From positions 4,339,929-4,403,928 of the forward strand of contig OZ037769.1 of the NCBI GenBank assembly GCA_964035545.1: a stretch of 64,000 bases of DNA, read 5' to 3'. Each line of letters begins with the position of its first letter. The first letter of the stretch is position 1. The stretch comes from Bugula neritina. Lineage: Eukaryota > Bryozoa > Gymnolaemata > Cheilostomatida > Bugulidae. Below are positions 1 to 12,500 of the stretch, in pieces. Both the position numbers and the translations under genes were made by a program. The notes under the pieces are model-generated. The model searched no databases. It was not told where the DNA came from and saw only the letters and a program-made list of their open reading frames with translations.

Positions 1-382
1 AAAGCTTTTTATGGCTTTTCCATTAATAGCTGATATAGCTACATTAATACAATACAATATATCACATCAGCTATCATTTCCAAAAGGCTGCACATGAGAG
101 TCCTAGATTCAAAAACTCTTAACAAATAAATTAATTTGTTAATCTTGGTGAAATTATTTTAGATTATTACTAAACAACTTAAATCAGTATAGTTTTTCTG
201 CAAGCCATGCAAACCAGTTTCATTTCAGATAGCCAACTTTCAATTAGACGACCATCAATATTTCACTTAGACGCCCCCAACTGGACTATACTTCTATTTA
301 AATGACTTCTTTAAAAACATTTGGAATTAAAAATTAATTATATTTGATACTAATAAGTTGCATTTATTTTGATTTTATGTGC

Positions 383-500
383 ATAGGTGTTTAACTGAAG
401 CCATGCATAGGTGTTTAACTGAAGCCATGCATGGTGTTTAACTGAAGCCATATGCATAACATGACTCATTGAAGCCATTGCTCTAACAGTTTACTGAAGT
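383..500. repeat. Short tandem repeat, GTTTAACTGAAGCCAT-type
   Basis: About three close and two degenerate copies of a unit of roughly 25 bp containing TGTTTAACTGAAGCCATGCA. No function is apparent. Confidence 0.6.
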
Positions 501-1097
501 CATGTTATCCATAAGATGTCTATTTTCTTAAATGATATAATATAATAGAATTTTATTAACTATTTTTCTACATTACATACATTCAATTTAAAATTTTGAA
601 GTAGTCAAAGGTATTTTAATATATATATCATCTGCACACATATTTGATAGCAATATCTAGGGTCATCTCACTGGAAATATAGCCTATCTAGATTGACATC
701 TGCAAAGCATTCCAAAAACTTGAATTATATTGATAGCTATTTTTATTCTGAAAACTGCTAAAAGTAAAATTGCGTCATAAAAAATTAAAGATTTCATTAT
801 TTTACTCTTTTTTAGATTTTTAAAAAGTCCCACTCAAAGTTTTCATATTCAATAAATTTAATTTAGACAAAAAGCATGCAAATGCAATGCCAGTTGTATA
901 GAGTTATGATTTGAAGTAAACATTGAATCAGTATTGGTCATGTATGTTTGTTTACGTTATATTTCAGCAACACGCAAACTTAAAGAGCTAAAAAATTTGA
1001 AGTGATAACTATTAAGGATAACATAACTTTATATAGAATGTTATTGTGTTTCTGTTAACATATATATTTCTGGTATATATATGTAATTATGCATGTA

Positions 1098-1510
<413 letters not shown>

Positions 1511-1702
1511 GATATTACCAGAAAGCAACAGTTTGCATTACTTATGTGTTATACATTGCTTTTGCATTTTGCTAAAATATACTGTTAGGTAGTTGTTTGG
1601 TATATAGTGCTACATGTATACAATACTGATCAAACTATTTAAACCAATGCAGTTTCATATAACCTACGTGATCAACAAGTCAACAGTGTTAATGCAATGA
1701 AA

Positions 1703-1708
1703 TTTATT
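1703..1708 (-). terminator. Candidate poly(A) signal of the micro-exon gene
   Basis: AATAAA on the minus strand about 230 nt past the stop codon. In AT-rich DNA this hexamer is common, so support is modest. Confidence 0.3.
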
Positions 1709-1937
1709 TGAAATAAGTTCAAATTAGTAACATGACAAAAATTTTAATAAAAGAGTTGTTTTAAATATGTAATTGATATTTTCAAGTCTATTAGATTTAA
1801 GTTAAAATAAGAGAGTTTAATCTCAACTATTTTGTTTGCAATTAAAAATATGGTTTTGAAGGGGGTTTGGGGTGATTTAATAACAATATTTTAGTCAAGC
1901 TGCCACAATTAGCCTACAGGTATATTAATAAGAATTA

Positions 1938-3574
1938 TTATTTTTTGTAAATGGAGCAGTGGGAAGGTAAAACAAGTTTCTCATTGACATAATACTGATT
2001 ATAATGACAGACACTTGGGAATACTTTTTCCATAACCAACTCCCGCATCTCCTCAGCCAATGAACATCCTCTCTCAGCTTTGAGAAAGCATCTATTTGCC
2101 AAGTACTTTTTTTCACTAAAATAAAAGATTTAATAGAAAAGATTAGAATTAATTAAACATAATATTAACAACAGTCTATATTCATGGTATATGGCATATG
2201 CACCCAATAGCACATTCTTTATGAAAGCATTTCACAGGATGTTACAATTAGGCCGAAACCTTTTTGATATATATAGTGTGTTAAACAATCTCCGTAAGAT
2301 TGCACTCATTTCATTGCAAAATCCTATGTAATAAATTAATGAAAATTAAAATCAAACCTACAATGAAATGGGTGTAATATTATAGATTTACATGTACATA
2401 AAACTTAGATCATGTGAGAAGGTTATATTGTAAACTTCTATTGCAAAAAATATGTATCAAAGCACACAATGCTTTTCTGATAATTTATTACTTTAAAGTT
2501 AAAATCTTAAGAAGAATAAACACTTTTTTTAACTACAGCCAAAGCATTGTTTGATAAGAGAATGAAAGATATCAATTATTTTAAAATGTTGAGGTTTTTA
2601 GCCAAGTTGATTGGATGTGAAAAATGTTAAAGGTTAAGACAAAATCTATGTACTAATTAATTAGGTAGATAACATCGTAAGAGACATTATAGTCAGCATA
2701 TAACTACACATCTACAATAAAGATCAGGTAACTAGAAACTCTTACCACATAAGTGTAGTTCCACTTTTGTCAAACAGATTCCGGAGGCAACTTGAGAGTT
2801 TTCCACATCCTACAATGCGCAAATAAACAGTCCAGATCTTTCGAATTATGTTGACTTCAATTTTTTTTCAGAACAAGTTTTAAAAATCAACATAATATCG
2901 AAAAGCTGTTGCTTACCATATTGAGGGAATTCGATGCCTCTGCAGTTTGAGGCAAACAGATCTACATACTGAATTTCTTGAAACATTTTTTGGACAGGAT
3001 CTTTAACAACACAGTCACTAAGAGCTTCTTGCACAAGTTTTCTGGCACTGAAAAAATTAATACAATATACATGGATGCTACAAAGAATCTGAAAAGTCAA
3101 TTATATCATTTTAAAAAGATGAAAACAAGATTGAATCTTAGATACTTAACAAAAGTTGGTCTTGTTAAGTGTTCTTTGCTATATATCAACATAAAGTACA
3201 TTGGAATTTAGATAATAAGATTTATACAGTATAATAGAAAGCAGCCGTGGTCTAGGGGTTAAAGCGTTTACGGGGGCATGGATTCGAGCCCGGACAAAGG
3301 CCATTGGTATTGTTAGGAAAGGCATTCAGACATAAATTACTCCCGTGCCTCATTTAAAAAACTCCTTTGCCCGTTTTAACAAAAAACCTTCCATCAGGGG
3401 TTTCTCACAGGGATAGCGACTATAATAAATTTGCATGAGTTTTTATAATAGAAAACATGTTAAAAAACAGAGGAATACATGTTTTACTTACAAACCTTAG
3501 ACAATCATAATGACTTCTTGTCAGAACCAATTGTCTAAATCGGCAGAACGTGTTGGCCAGGTTGCTTTCACAAA
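1938..3574 (-). CDS. Exons 38-41: 12-cysteine C-terminal domain of the micro-exon gene
   Basis: Exons are 3496-3574, 2917-3047, 2746-2809 and 1938-2115, with phases 1-2, 2-1, 1-2 and 2-stop. The roughly 150 residues hold 12 cysteines, in contexts such as VCESNLANTFC, SHYDC, ALSDC, ASNCRG, YGCGKLSSC, LMCEKK, NRC, RGC, SVCHY and SHCSIYKK. An even number fits six disulphides in a secreted fold. I do not recognise the domain. The donor at 3494-3495 (GTTTGT) was chosen over a better-looking GTAAGT six bases away because only the former keeps the next exon open. The stop is TAA at 1938-1940. A SINE lies in the intron at 3240-3440. Confidence 0.8.
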
Positions 3575-6500
3575 CTACAAAACATTACCATACATTAAAA
3601 ATACTATAAAAAATGTAGAGTTAACCAAATAAATTTTGTTAGAAAAGCTATAGATTTATTGCATGCAGTCATAAATAATAGCTGCATGAATATTGCATGT
3701 ATATTATTTAATAAGTATGATTGTTAGCTAAATTACATAAAAAAATGTATTTATATTCATATTTTAGATTGATACTGGTATAATAACTGCACATGATAAT
3801 ATTACTTAGTAACTGAATATATAAAAATTATTTAATGAAAATTAATGTTACCTGTTAATTCAAGTACAAGAAACAAATACATATTATATTGAAATGTATA
3901 AATACAACATATTTACCAGAAGTCCCATAACTGTATTCATCAATTTCAACACTTCCTGCAAACAAACAATAACGAACTTTTAAAGATGCAAGTAAATAAC
4001 TATTCCATACAGTCATAGAAACGTTGTTAAAAATCAATTATATATAACCTTGATAGAATTGTATAGCTTTTTATCAATTTTTCAATTAATGTAGTTTAAT
4101 TCTGCTTTAAAGTAGAAAATTTTAGTAGAAACTCTGTTAATGAAAAACTTATATGACATAATTAGATGCTGTATATAGCGACATATGAGCAACTCTGAAA
4201 ATTGCATATAATATTGATATGTAAGTTTGATGTACTTACTACGTTTTCTGCTATAAGTTTCTTTACTTTCTTTACTTTTTCCTACAATCAAACAATGATG
4301 AATCATTTATATTAATATGGGAAGACAATGTTTTATTATATAAAATAGGATCTACATATTATGTTTGAACTAGTTTCAATTCTAATAAAAGCACAAACTT
4401 ATTCCAAAGTAGATTTCATACATACCCTGTTTTTTGCTTTTATTTTTTCTATTTCCTTTGCCTTTTCCTGCATTTTAAAAGCAACAAAATTTTACAGAAA
4501 TTCACAAATCAAACACTCAACTCGATCATCTAATATATAAAAATATTTTTGTGGTAAGATATTGCTTTAATAAATTTTAAAAAATATAGCATATGAGCAA
4601 TATTAGAAAAATTATGGATTTATGCTGCTTTAAAAAGCCACAATAAAATATTTGAATAAATAGCAGCTTTATGCTGTGTATATGTGCACGTACCATGGCT
4701 TTTGCCCATGTGTTTTCTTTTCCCTTTACCTTTACCTTTTCCTTTTCCTGCATTCAAGCAATAATACAATTTTACCCAAACTCACAAATTAAGTGCCCCA
4801 TGAAAATAGCTCATGCATTTCTTGATCTGATTACTTTATGTTACCGATTAAACAATATTTATAGTATTTGATCAAGTTTATAATAAATATTATAATTTTA
4901 TTTAAATTTTCTTTAACAAACACAATGAAAATTAAGCACTAACAAAAGCATGCAAGATTATGTTATCAGATTTTAATATTGTGTGTTAATTCATCACTCT
5001 GTCAAGCACACAAATTTTTATACAAACCTAAACTACTCACCATGTTTTTTCTTATTATCTTCTTCACTTTTTTCAACACTTCCTGTAATTAAATAACAAT
5101 AATATTTTACTAAAACTGGCTCATCAAGTAATAAATATAATATACACACAAATTCATAGGTATGGTATATTATTAGGTCAATATACTCTAAACGATGTGG
5201 TTACTGTATCAGCTGATAATTGTTGCTGCGTCAGCACGGGTGCTGTTTGGCACGGATGCCTATGTATTGTGATTCACTTAATGAAGGATGAATAGATGGA
5301 GGACACAGAAGCAGGCCACAACTCTATTTTTGTCTATTGCCAACAGTATATTTTATAAGACAGACTTAGACTTGAGCTCACATTCATATTTAGACTCACA
5401 CTCATACTTAAACTGTAACCTATAATTGTGAAAATTACAAACATATTGTTAACTTAACATTAATTACATAACTGACAAAACATTTAGTCAATGAAGTTTA
5501 AAACAAAAGATAATATAACACTTGATACTTACAATTATTTTGACAATTAGGAATAGATTGCCTGCATCTTTAGCAGGAGGAAAATTGAGCTACACTGACT
5601 CATCGAACAAAAACTGTCAGTAAATAGCTATCGCGAAAGCTTTCACATATAGCTTTTGTTACACAATGGTTTTTGGAAAGCTGCCAAAAAGCTACTGCAA
5701 CAATGTGTATAGTATATCTGATCATGTCTATATTATTCAATTTACTTAAATTGGTTGCTTGAAAAACCAAAATTAACTAATTACTATAATTTATATTAAG
5801 TTTGATGAACTTACTACGTTTTCTGTTATAAGTTTCTTCTTTGCTTTCTTCTTCACTTTCTTCATTTTTTCCTACAATCATGCAAGCAATAAAGTTATTT
5901 ACCAAAACTTATAAATTAAGTACAAGAATAGCTCAATAAAATTAAATAGCTACATTGCAAGTATATTATCAAGTAAAATATTATTATATAAAAATTATAG
6001 CTCAGTACCACATTTATAAGAATTAATATCATTGAATTAAAGACATTATTAGAAACAAGTTTATATGGTATATTAATATATATATGGCTAGATCTATTTA
6101 TAAATACTATACGTTTAAAGTTCCAAATTAAAAAAAAACACATAATGATATGTAAGTACAGTTTATACTTACCCTGCTTTTTGCCAACATGACTTCCTTT
6201 ACCTTTTCCTGCATTCAAGCAACAATAAAACTTACCCTAACTAACATATTAAGTATATCCATGCATGCAAATAGGTATCATCATTATATATAGTAACTAT
6301 CAAAATTTTTTATCATCATTTGAACAAAATCTATCAAATTTTGTAATGGGTTATTAAATTTGTTATAAATATAACTAAATGTCACAATTAAGAATTAATA
6401 AAATCAGACTAATATGATATATAAGGACATCACCATAAATATGACAAATGCACATGTTGATTTATATCTAGAACATTCCTACCAGGCTTTTTGTCCATCT

Positions 6501-9500
6501 TGTTATTGTCTCCTTTACCCTTCCCTAAATTCAAATAACAATACATTTTTCACCAACTCAAACACCAAATAAGTCATCATGCATTTAAACAGATTGCTAT
6601 GGTATATAATTTGTTAAAGTATCAATAGCACATAACATAAACATAAACTTGAATAATATTTTTTAACAAATAGACTACAATAAATAAAGACTTTAATACA
6701 AAAGCAACTTTTTATCTTATGTTAAGAAAATATCTCAATATTATATGTATGAAGCCCTCAGTTTGACAAAAACTACATACAATTGATATGAGAGTACAGT
6801 TCATGCTCACCATGCTTTTTGTTCATGTTCTTTTTATTTCCTTTACCTTTTCCTGCATTCAAGGAATAATAAAGTTTTACCAAAACTAACAAATTGAATA
6901 CTCATGCGCATAATTCGAGCATTATTCGATATAATAATATTGCATATTATCAACTCAAAAATGTGTAAAAGTGACAATATAAGTTATACAGTAATTATAC
7001 ACTGCTTTAACAACTACAAAAAATCTTCAATAGAAAAAAAATTATACAAGAAAATCTTAATATTCTGTGTAAATATCAATTCTGCCAAGTGTACATATTG
7101 ATAAATAAGTAATATATACTCACCATGCTTTTTGTGGTGGTTCTTTCTATTTCCTTTGCTTTTTCCTGTGATCAAACAATGGCAGAAGATATTAGAGATA
7201 AAAGAGAATTAAAACCAGAAAAACTATTTCTCATTTAGGCATTATATAATTGATTTTTGCTGACTTTCATTGCATGCTTGTTATTCTTCACTTTTGTAGC
7301 AAATTATTATTATTGACACTACTCACTAAAATCGTTTAAATGTTTAAAACTCGAACACTAAGTAAACTGCTATAAGTAAACAATGTCTATATAATTACCA
7401 TGCTTTTTGCCCACATTTTTCCTATCTGCTTTGCCTTTTCCTATAACATTCAAACAATCATAAAAATTTACTAGATTTAACAAACCAAGTAGCCTACTTG
7501 TGCAAATAGTTCATACATTATTAGATAAATAAATTCTTTAATATTATATATTTATTGAAATATATAAAATCTTTACTATATTATCAAGCTTATAAAAAGT
7601 ATAATTGGATATTGATTAGACAACCACAATTAAAAAGAATAAATTTAATAAAAGCAAATTATTAGTGTATTATATAAGCAAATCTCAATACTTTGTGCAA
7701 ATGCATAATTTTAACAAATGTACGTACTAATTAGTAAGTGTAACATACTTACCATGTTTTTGGGGATGATTTCTTTTAGCTGCTCCACCTTTTTCTGCAA
7801 TCAGCCAATAGGAAAAATAAAATAGTTCAATAATCAAGGCAGATAACTACATGAATTTTAGCAAGTTTATAACAACAGGTCTTAATATATATTCTCAATC
7901 AGATAAAATCAACACTGTGTGTAGATCCACAGTTTTAACCATTGAACACATTCTTAAGTCAGTTCAATAAACTTACCAGAGCTTTCAGAACTATTATCAG
8001 TTTCCTTTTCATCATCTGCAGTCAACGAATAATGAAATTATATCAGAACTGACAAATTAGCTAGGAAATAATTCATATATTTATCAATATACCAAAATTA
8101 TGTTAATTGAAAGATGTTTCAACAACTGCAATAAATACTTTATTATAAAGAAATATAATTTATATATAATCACGATAGGCAGATGTTATTATTTTATGTG
8201 AATCCATCATTTTGACAAGTCCACATATTTCTAAGCAGGCATAATTTATTTACCCATATTTTCAAGACTACTATCTTCTGTTTCTTCATCGTCCCCTGGA
8301 TTAAAACAAAAGTAAAATTTTATCAGAACTGAAAAGGTAACTATACAGGCACAAATATAGTTCCTATATTTATTTCAGTATTATTATGTGTTAGTGAGGC
8401 TACACCTTTAGCAAAAACAATAAATAGGTATATATGATTATTGTCAAATTGACATTTTATAATATGATTCATTGTTTAAAAATTATAATGATCTGACTAG
8501 AACGAATTTGATGAGCAAATATAAAATTCTCACCAGAATCTCTGTAGTTATTTTCAGCTCCTTTAACACTTCCTTTATTTAACAAATATGAAATTAAATT
8601 ATTAAATATTTTATGCATGCAAGTTATTGTATATTATCTACTCAATAAATTGCTGTGAAATCTTTAGTTTACATTACTATTTATATGCTAAGAACACATA
8701 CGTGCATACATATCATTTTGAGTGCTGCAATTTAATATTATTTAAGTCTTAAGAGATATCAATAACTATTGAGTGTAAAGTCATATTTTTGACAAATGCA
8801 CATATTGATATGGAAACATAATTTCTCCAATTGGGATTCGAACCAGAGGCCTCTGGCGTGCAAGCAAGTGCGCTAACCACGAGTAATCATAACACCACGT
8901 ACAGATATGTGAGTACAATGCACTTACTAGTCATTCTGGGGTAAGTATGCTCTTCAATGGTCTCACCTGCATTTAAAGAATATAAACTTTCAGAACAGAC
9001 AAATAGGCTACTTCAATAGCACATTAATAATTATGTAATATTAAATAGATAACGCTATAAAAGCACAGCATATATTCATGATAAATTTTGCTATAAATAT
9101 ATTTGCATCAATGCTGCTTTTTCCACTATAACAGCAAATTAGGATTTTTAAAAATAACCCATTCAGATTGCATAAATACATAATTTTGAAAAATTCACAT
9201 ATCGAAATATGTAAGTATGCCATATACTTACTGTTTCTTGTTATATAAGTATGTTTTACTGGTCCTTTACCTGCATTTAAAAGATATACAAATTTTTTTG
9301 AGTTGACATATCAAAACTCTTGCATATAGATAGAGCTATAAAATTGTTCTGTACTATCAGACTGTTTGAACTCTATAAAAATCTTGAACGAATACGGCCA
9401 ATTTGATAATTTATCTAATAATTGAATGTCGCTTTAACTGACACCATAGATATAAATGCTTCATTAAAAAAGAAATTTATCGTCTACAAATCGTGCGTAA

Positions 9501-12500
9501 ATGCACAAGTCTGACAACTGCAAATATATTTATATGTAAACACTGTATACTTACCATGCATTTGGTAGTCTTCATATCCCTTATGGCCTTCCCTTTTTCC
9601 TACAACAACATAACATTTTACTAAAAGGGTAAATTAGGTACTTCAAAATTCACACATCAAAAATTATAATAATGTAAGTTTGTCATCAAACTTATAATAA
9701 ATATATTTGATTGCTGTTTATAAAAAAAGAAAATGAAATACGACTTCTATGCTAGCAATTCTGTATTGAATACAAGCGCATATTTAAATATTGTGAGTAA
9801 CTGCTTAAGTCTGACAAACTCAAATGTTGATAAATATGCCTACCATGATTTCTTTCAGAGCTTTCTCTACCTTTACCTTTACCATGACCTTCACCATGAC
9901 CTTTGCCGTTACCTTTGCCGTTACCTTTTCCAAGACCTTTACCTTCACCATGACCTGTACCATGACCTTTGCTGTTACCTTTTCCATGACCTTTATCTTT
10001 ACCTTTGCCATGACCTTTACCATGACCTTCACCATGACCTTTTCCTCCTCCTGTGAGTAAACAATAATGATACTTTATCAAAACTAACAAATTAAGCACT
10101 GATGCAAATTTTTCACACACAAACAGATATTATTATTGCATAATATTGTTAGGCCAATCAAGTCTATGCAAATATATAGTGTACGTTATCTTTTTTATAA
10201 TACATATAAGTAAATGCTGCTTTAGCAATAAAAATAAGTACTTTAACAATAACAAATGTGAATAATATATGAGCAAATAACAGATTCATGGGTGAATTTA
10301 GAAGTCTGAAAAGTTTACATGTTAATAAGTACGTATAATTCGCACTTACCATGATGTTTGTGAGTATTTTCTTTACTTCCTCTACCTTTTCCGGCTATAA
10401 AAAAGTCAAATTTCAAAAGAACTAACCATTAAGCACCTATGAAAATATCTAGTCAAAACCTTATGAAGATAGACAACATATAGTATTATTATTACACATT
10501 GTTATATAATATTATACAATATTAATGACTCAAACAAATCTGTGAAAATATATTGTAGTTATCAAATTTACAATAACTAATAAGTAAACGCTGCTTTAGC
10601 AAATAATAAACAAATAGCAACAAATGTGAATTGTGTGTAGATAAATTTCAGTTTCGTTGATGAATTTATATAGTTGCAAAATACTCATGTTGGTAAGTAA
10701 GCAAAACAGGATTATACCTTGTTTTTTGTGATCATCTTTTCCAGTTCCTTTATTTTTTCCTGTAACCAAGCACAAGTAAATTTTGCTAAGACTAACAACT
10801 ATTACACGCCCACAAAAATGTACTATACATTTATACACCTTATTGCATATATTAACTACTTAAGCATATCTATAACAAAATATATAAGTAAATGCTACAT
10901 TAGCAACAAGAATTATAAATACACTTTGATAGAAAAATATATTCAAATATTAGGCGCATCTGAATATTATATTGTAAGTAAAGTTATAAGCTTAACATGC
11001 TGGCATATAATTATTAAATGAGAACCACCTGGATATACATACTTACCATGCTTTCTGGGAGTATGTTTTCTAGTTCCTTTTCCTCGCCCTGTAATCAAAA
11101 TAAACTCGTCATACAGCTATCTATATTTTTTGTAAAATTGTTATTATATTCTATTATATTAAATTATATTGTATTAAGTTATATTTTACGTTATAATATA
11201 GCATTCAGGTCGTATTATATTATATTGCACCATGTATATTATATTTGATTGCTATTTTAACTATTAATTATTGTCTAACAACCATCACAACAGATAAGGA
11301 GTTTAATACAAGTATAAACAAATGTATTGTTTATATAAGTAAATCTCAATATCGCATGCAAATTTAACACTCTAACAAATGCACATGCAGATAAGTAGGT
11401 ACAACATGCTTACCATGCTTTTTGTGATTGTCCTTTTTAGTTGCTTTGCCTTCTCCTGCTTTAAAATTAGTATAATTTTACCAAAATTGACAAATTAAAC
11501 ACCCAAGTAGGTTACACATGCATGTACAGCTATATTATTGCATATTATCAATTCACTATATTATATTTAAATCTATAGGACATAAACATTATATTTATTA
11601 TAACTGAATGCTGATTCAACTTTTAACCCTACTCACTCAAGAATCTTAATAAAAAAGCTGCAATAGAAACAAGCTCATGTTGCATTTCAGAAGACTTCAA
11701 TATCGTGTGTAAATTCATATAATTCTGCACCAAATTCACATATTGAGTACAAAATACCAACCTTCTTCATTGCCAGTACTTTTTTCAGTTGTTTCATTGT
11801 TGTCTGCTGGGTTCAAAAAAAATGCAGTATAGTACCAAGCAGTTCACAAATTCAAAGCTATAGATCAACATTATTATAGGTGGATGTCGCATATTTCCAT
11901 GTATGTAGGACATACTTAATAGAAATCGTGTAACTAATATTATATGTTGTGTAAATTTCTAATTCTAATTATTGCACACATGTTTAAGTAAGTACAGTAT
12001 ACTTACCAGTGCTTTCAGAACTATTTTCATCAGTTTCTTCCCTATCATCTACATCTAAAGGAAAGTTAACTAACAAGTTACCTACCCAAGTATTTCGTAT
12101 ACTAAACGCTGTTTTAACAACCAAAATAAATATTTTTATAAAAGCAAATATGCATTGAATATAAGCAAATAGTGATAATTTTAGTAAATTTATTATTTTG
12201 AAATATTAATATATTTTCAAGCAAGCAAAATATTATATCTACCCGTCATTCCAGTACTACTCTCTTCAGTTTCTTCACTGTCGCCTAGATTAACAAAATG
12301 TGAAGTTTTATCAGAACTGACAAATTAGGTACACAAATAGTTCTAATATTTATACTAATTTAATTGTGTGTTAGTAATGCTTCACCTATTGTATTTGAAT
12401 GCTGCTTTATCAAAAACAATAAATAAATATATTATAATTTTTAACAAGTTGACATTTTATATAATGCTGAATAAAAGTTTATAGTTCTAACAAGAATGCA

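Noticed and set aside
3240-3320. Functional tRNA gene
   Set aside because: Only the A and B boxes are tRNA-like; the body and tail recur in other SINE copies and the cloverleaf does not close well by eye.
9733-10060. Plus-strand open frames over the Gly-X exon
   Set aside because: Shadows of the minus-strand repeat exon; phase, splice sites and array context support the minus strand.
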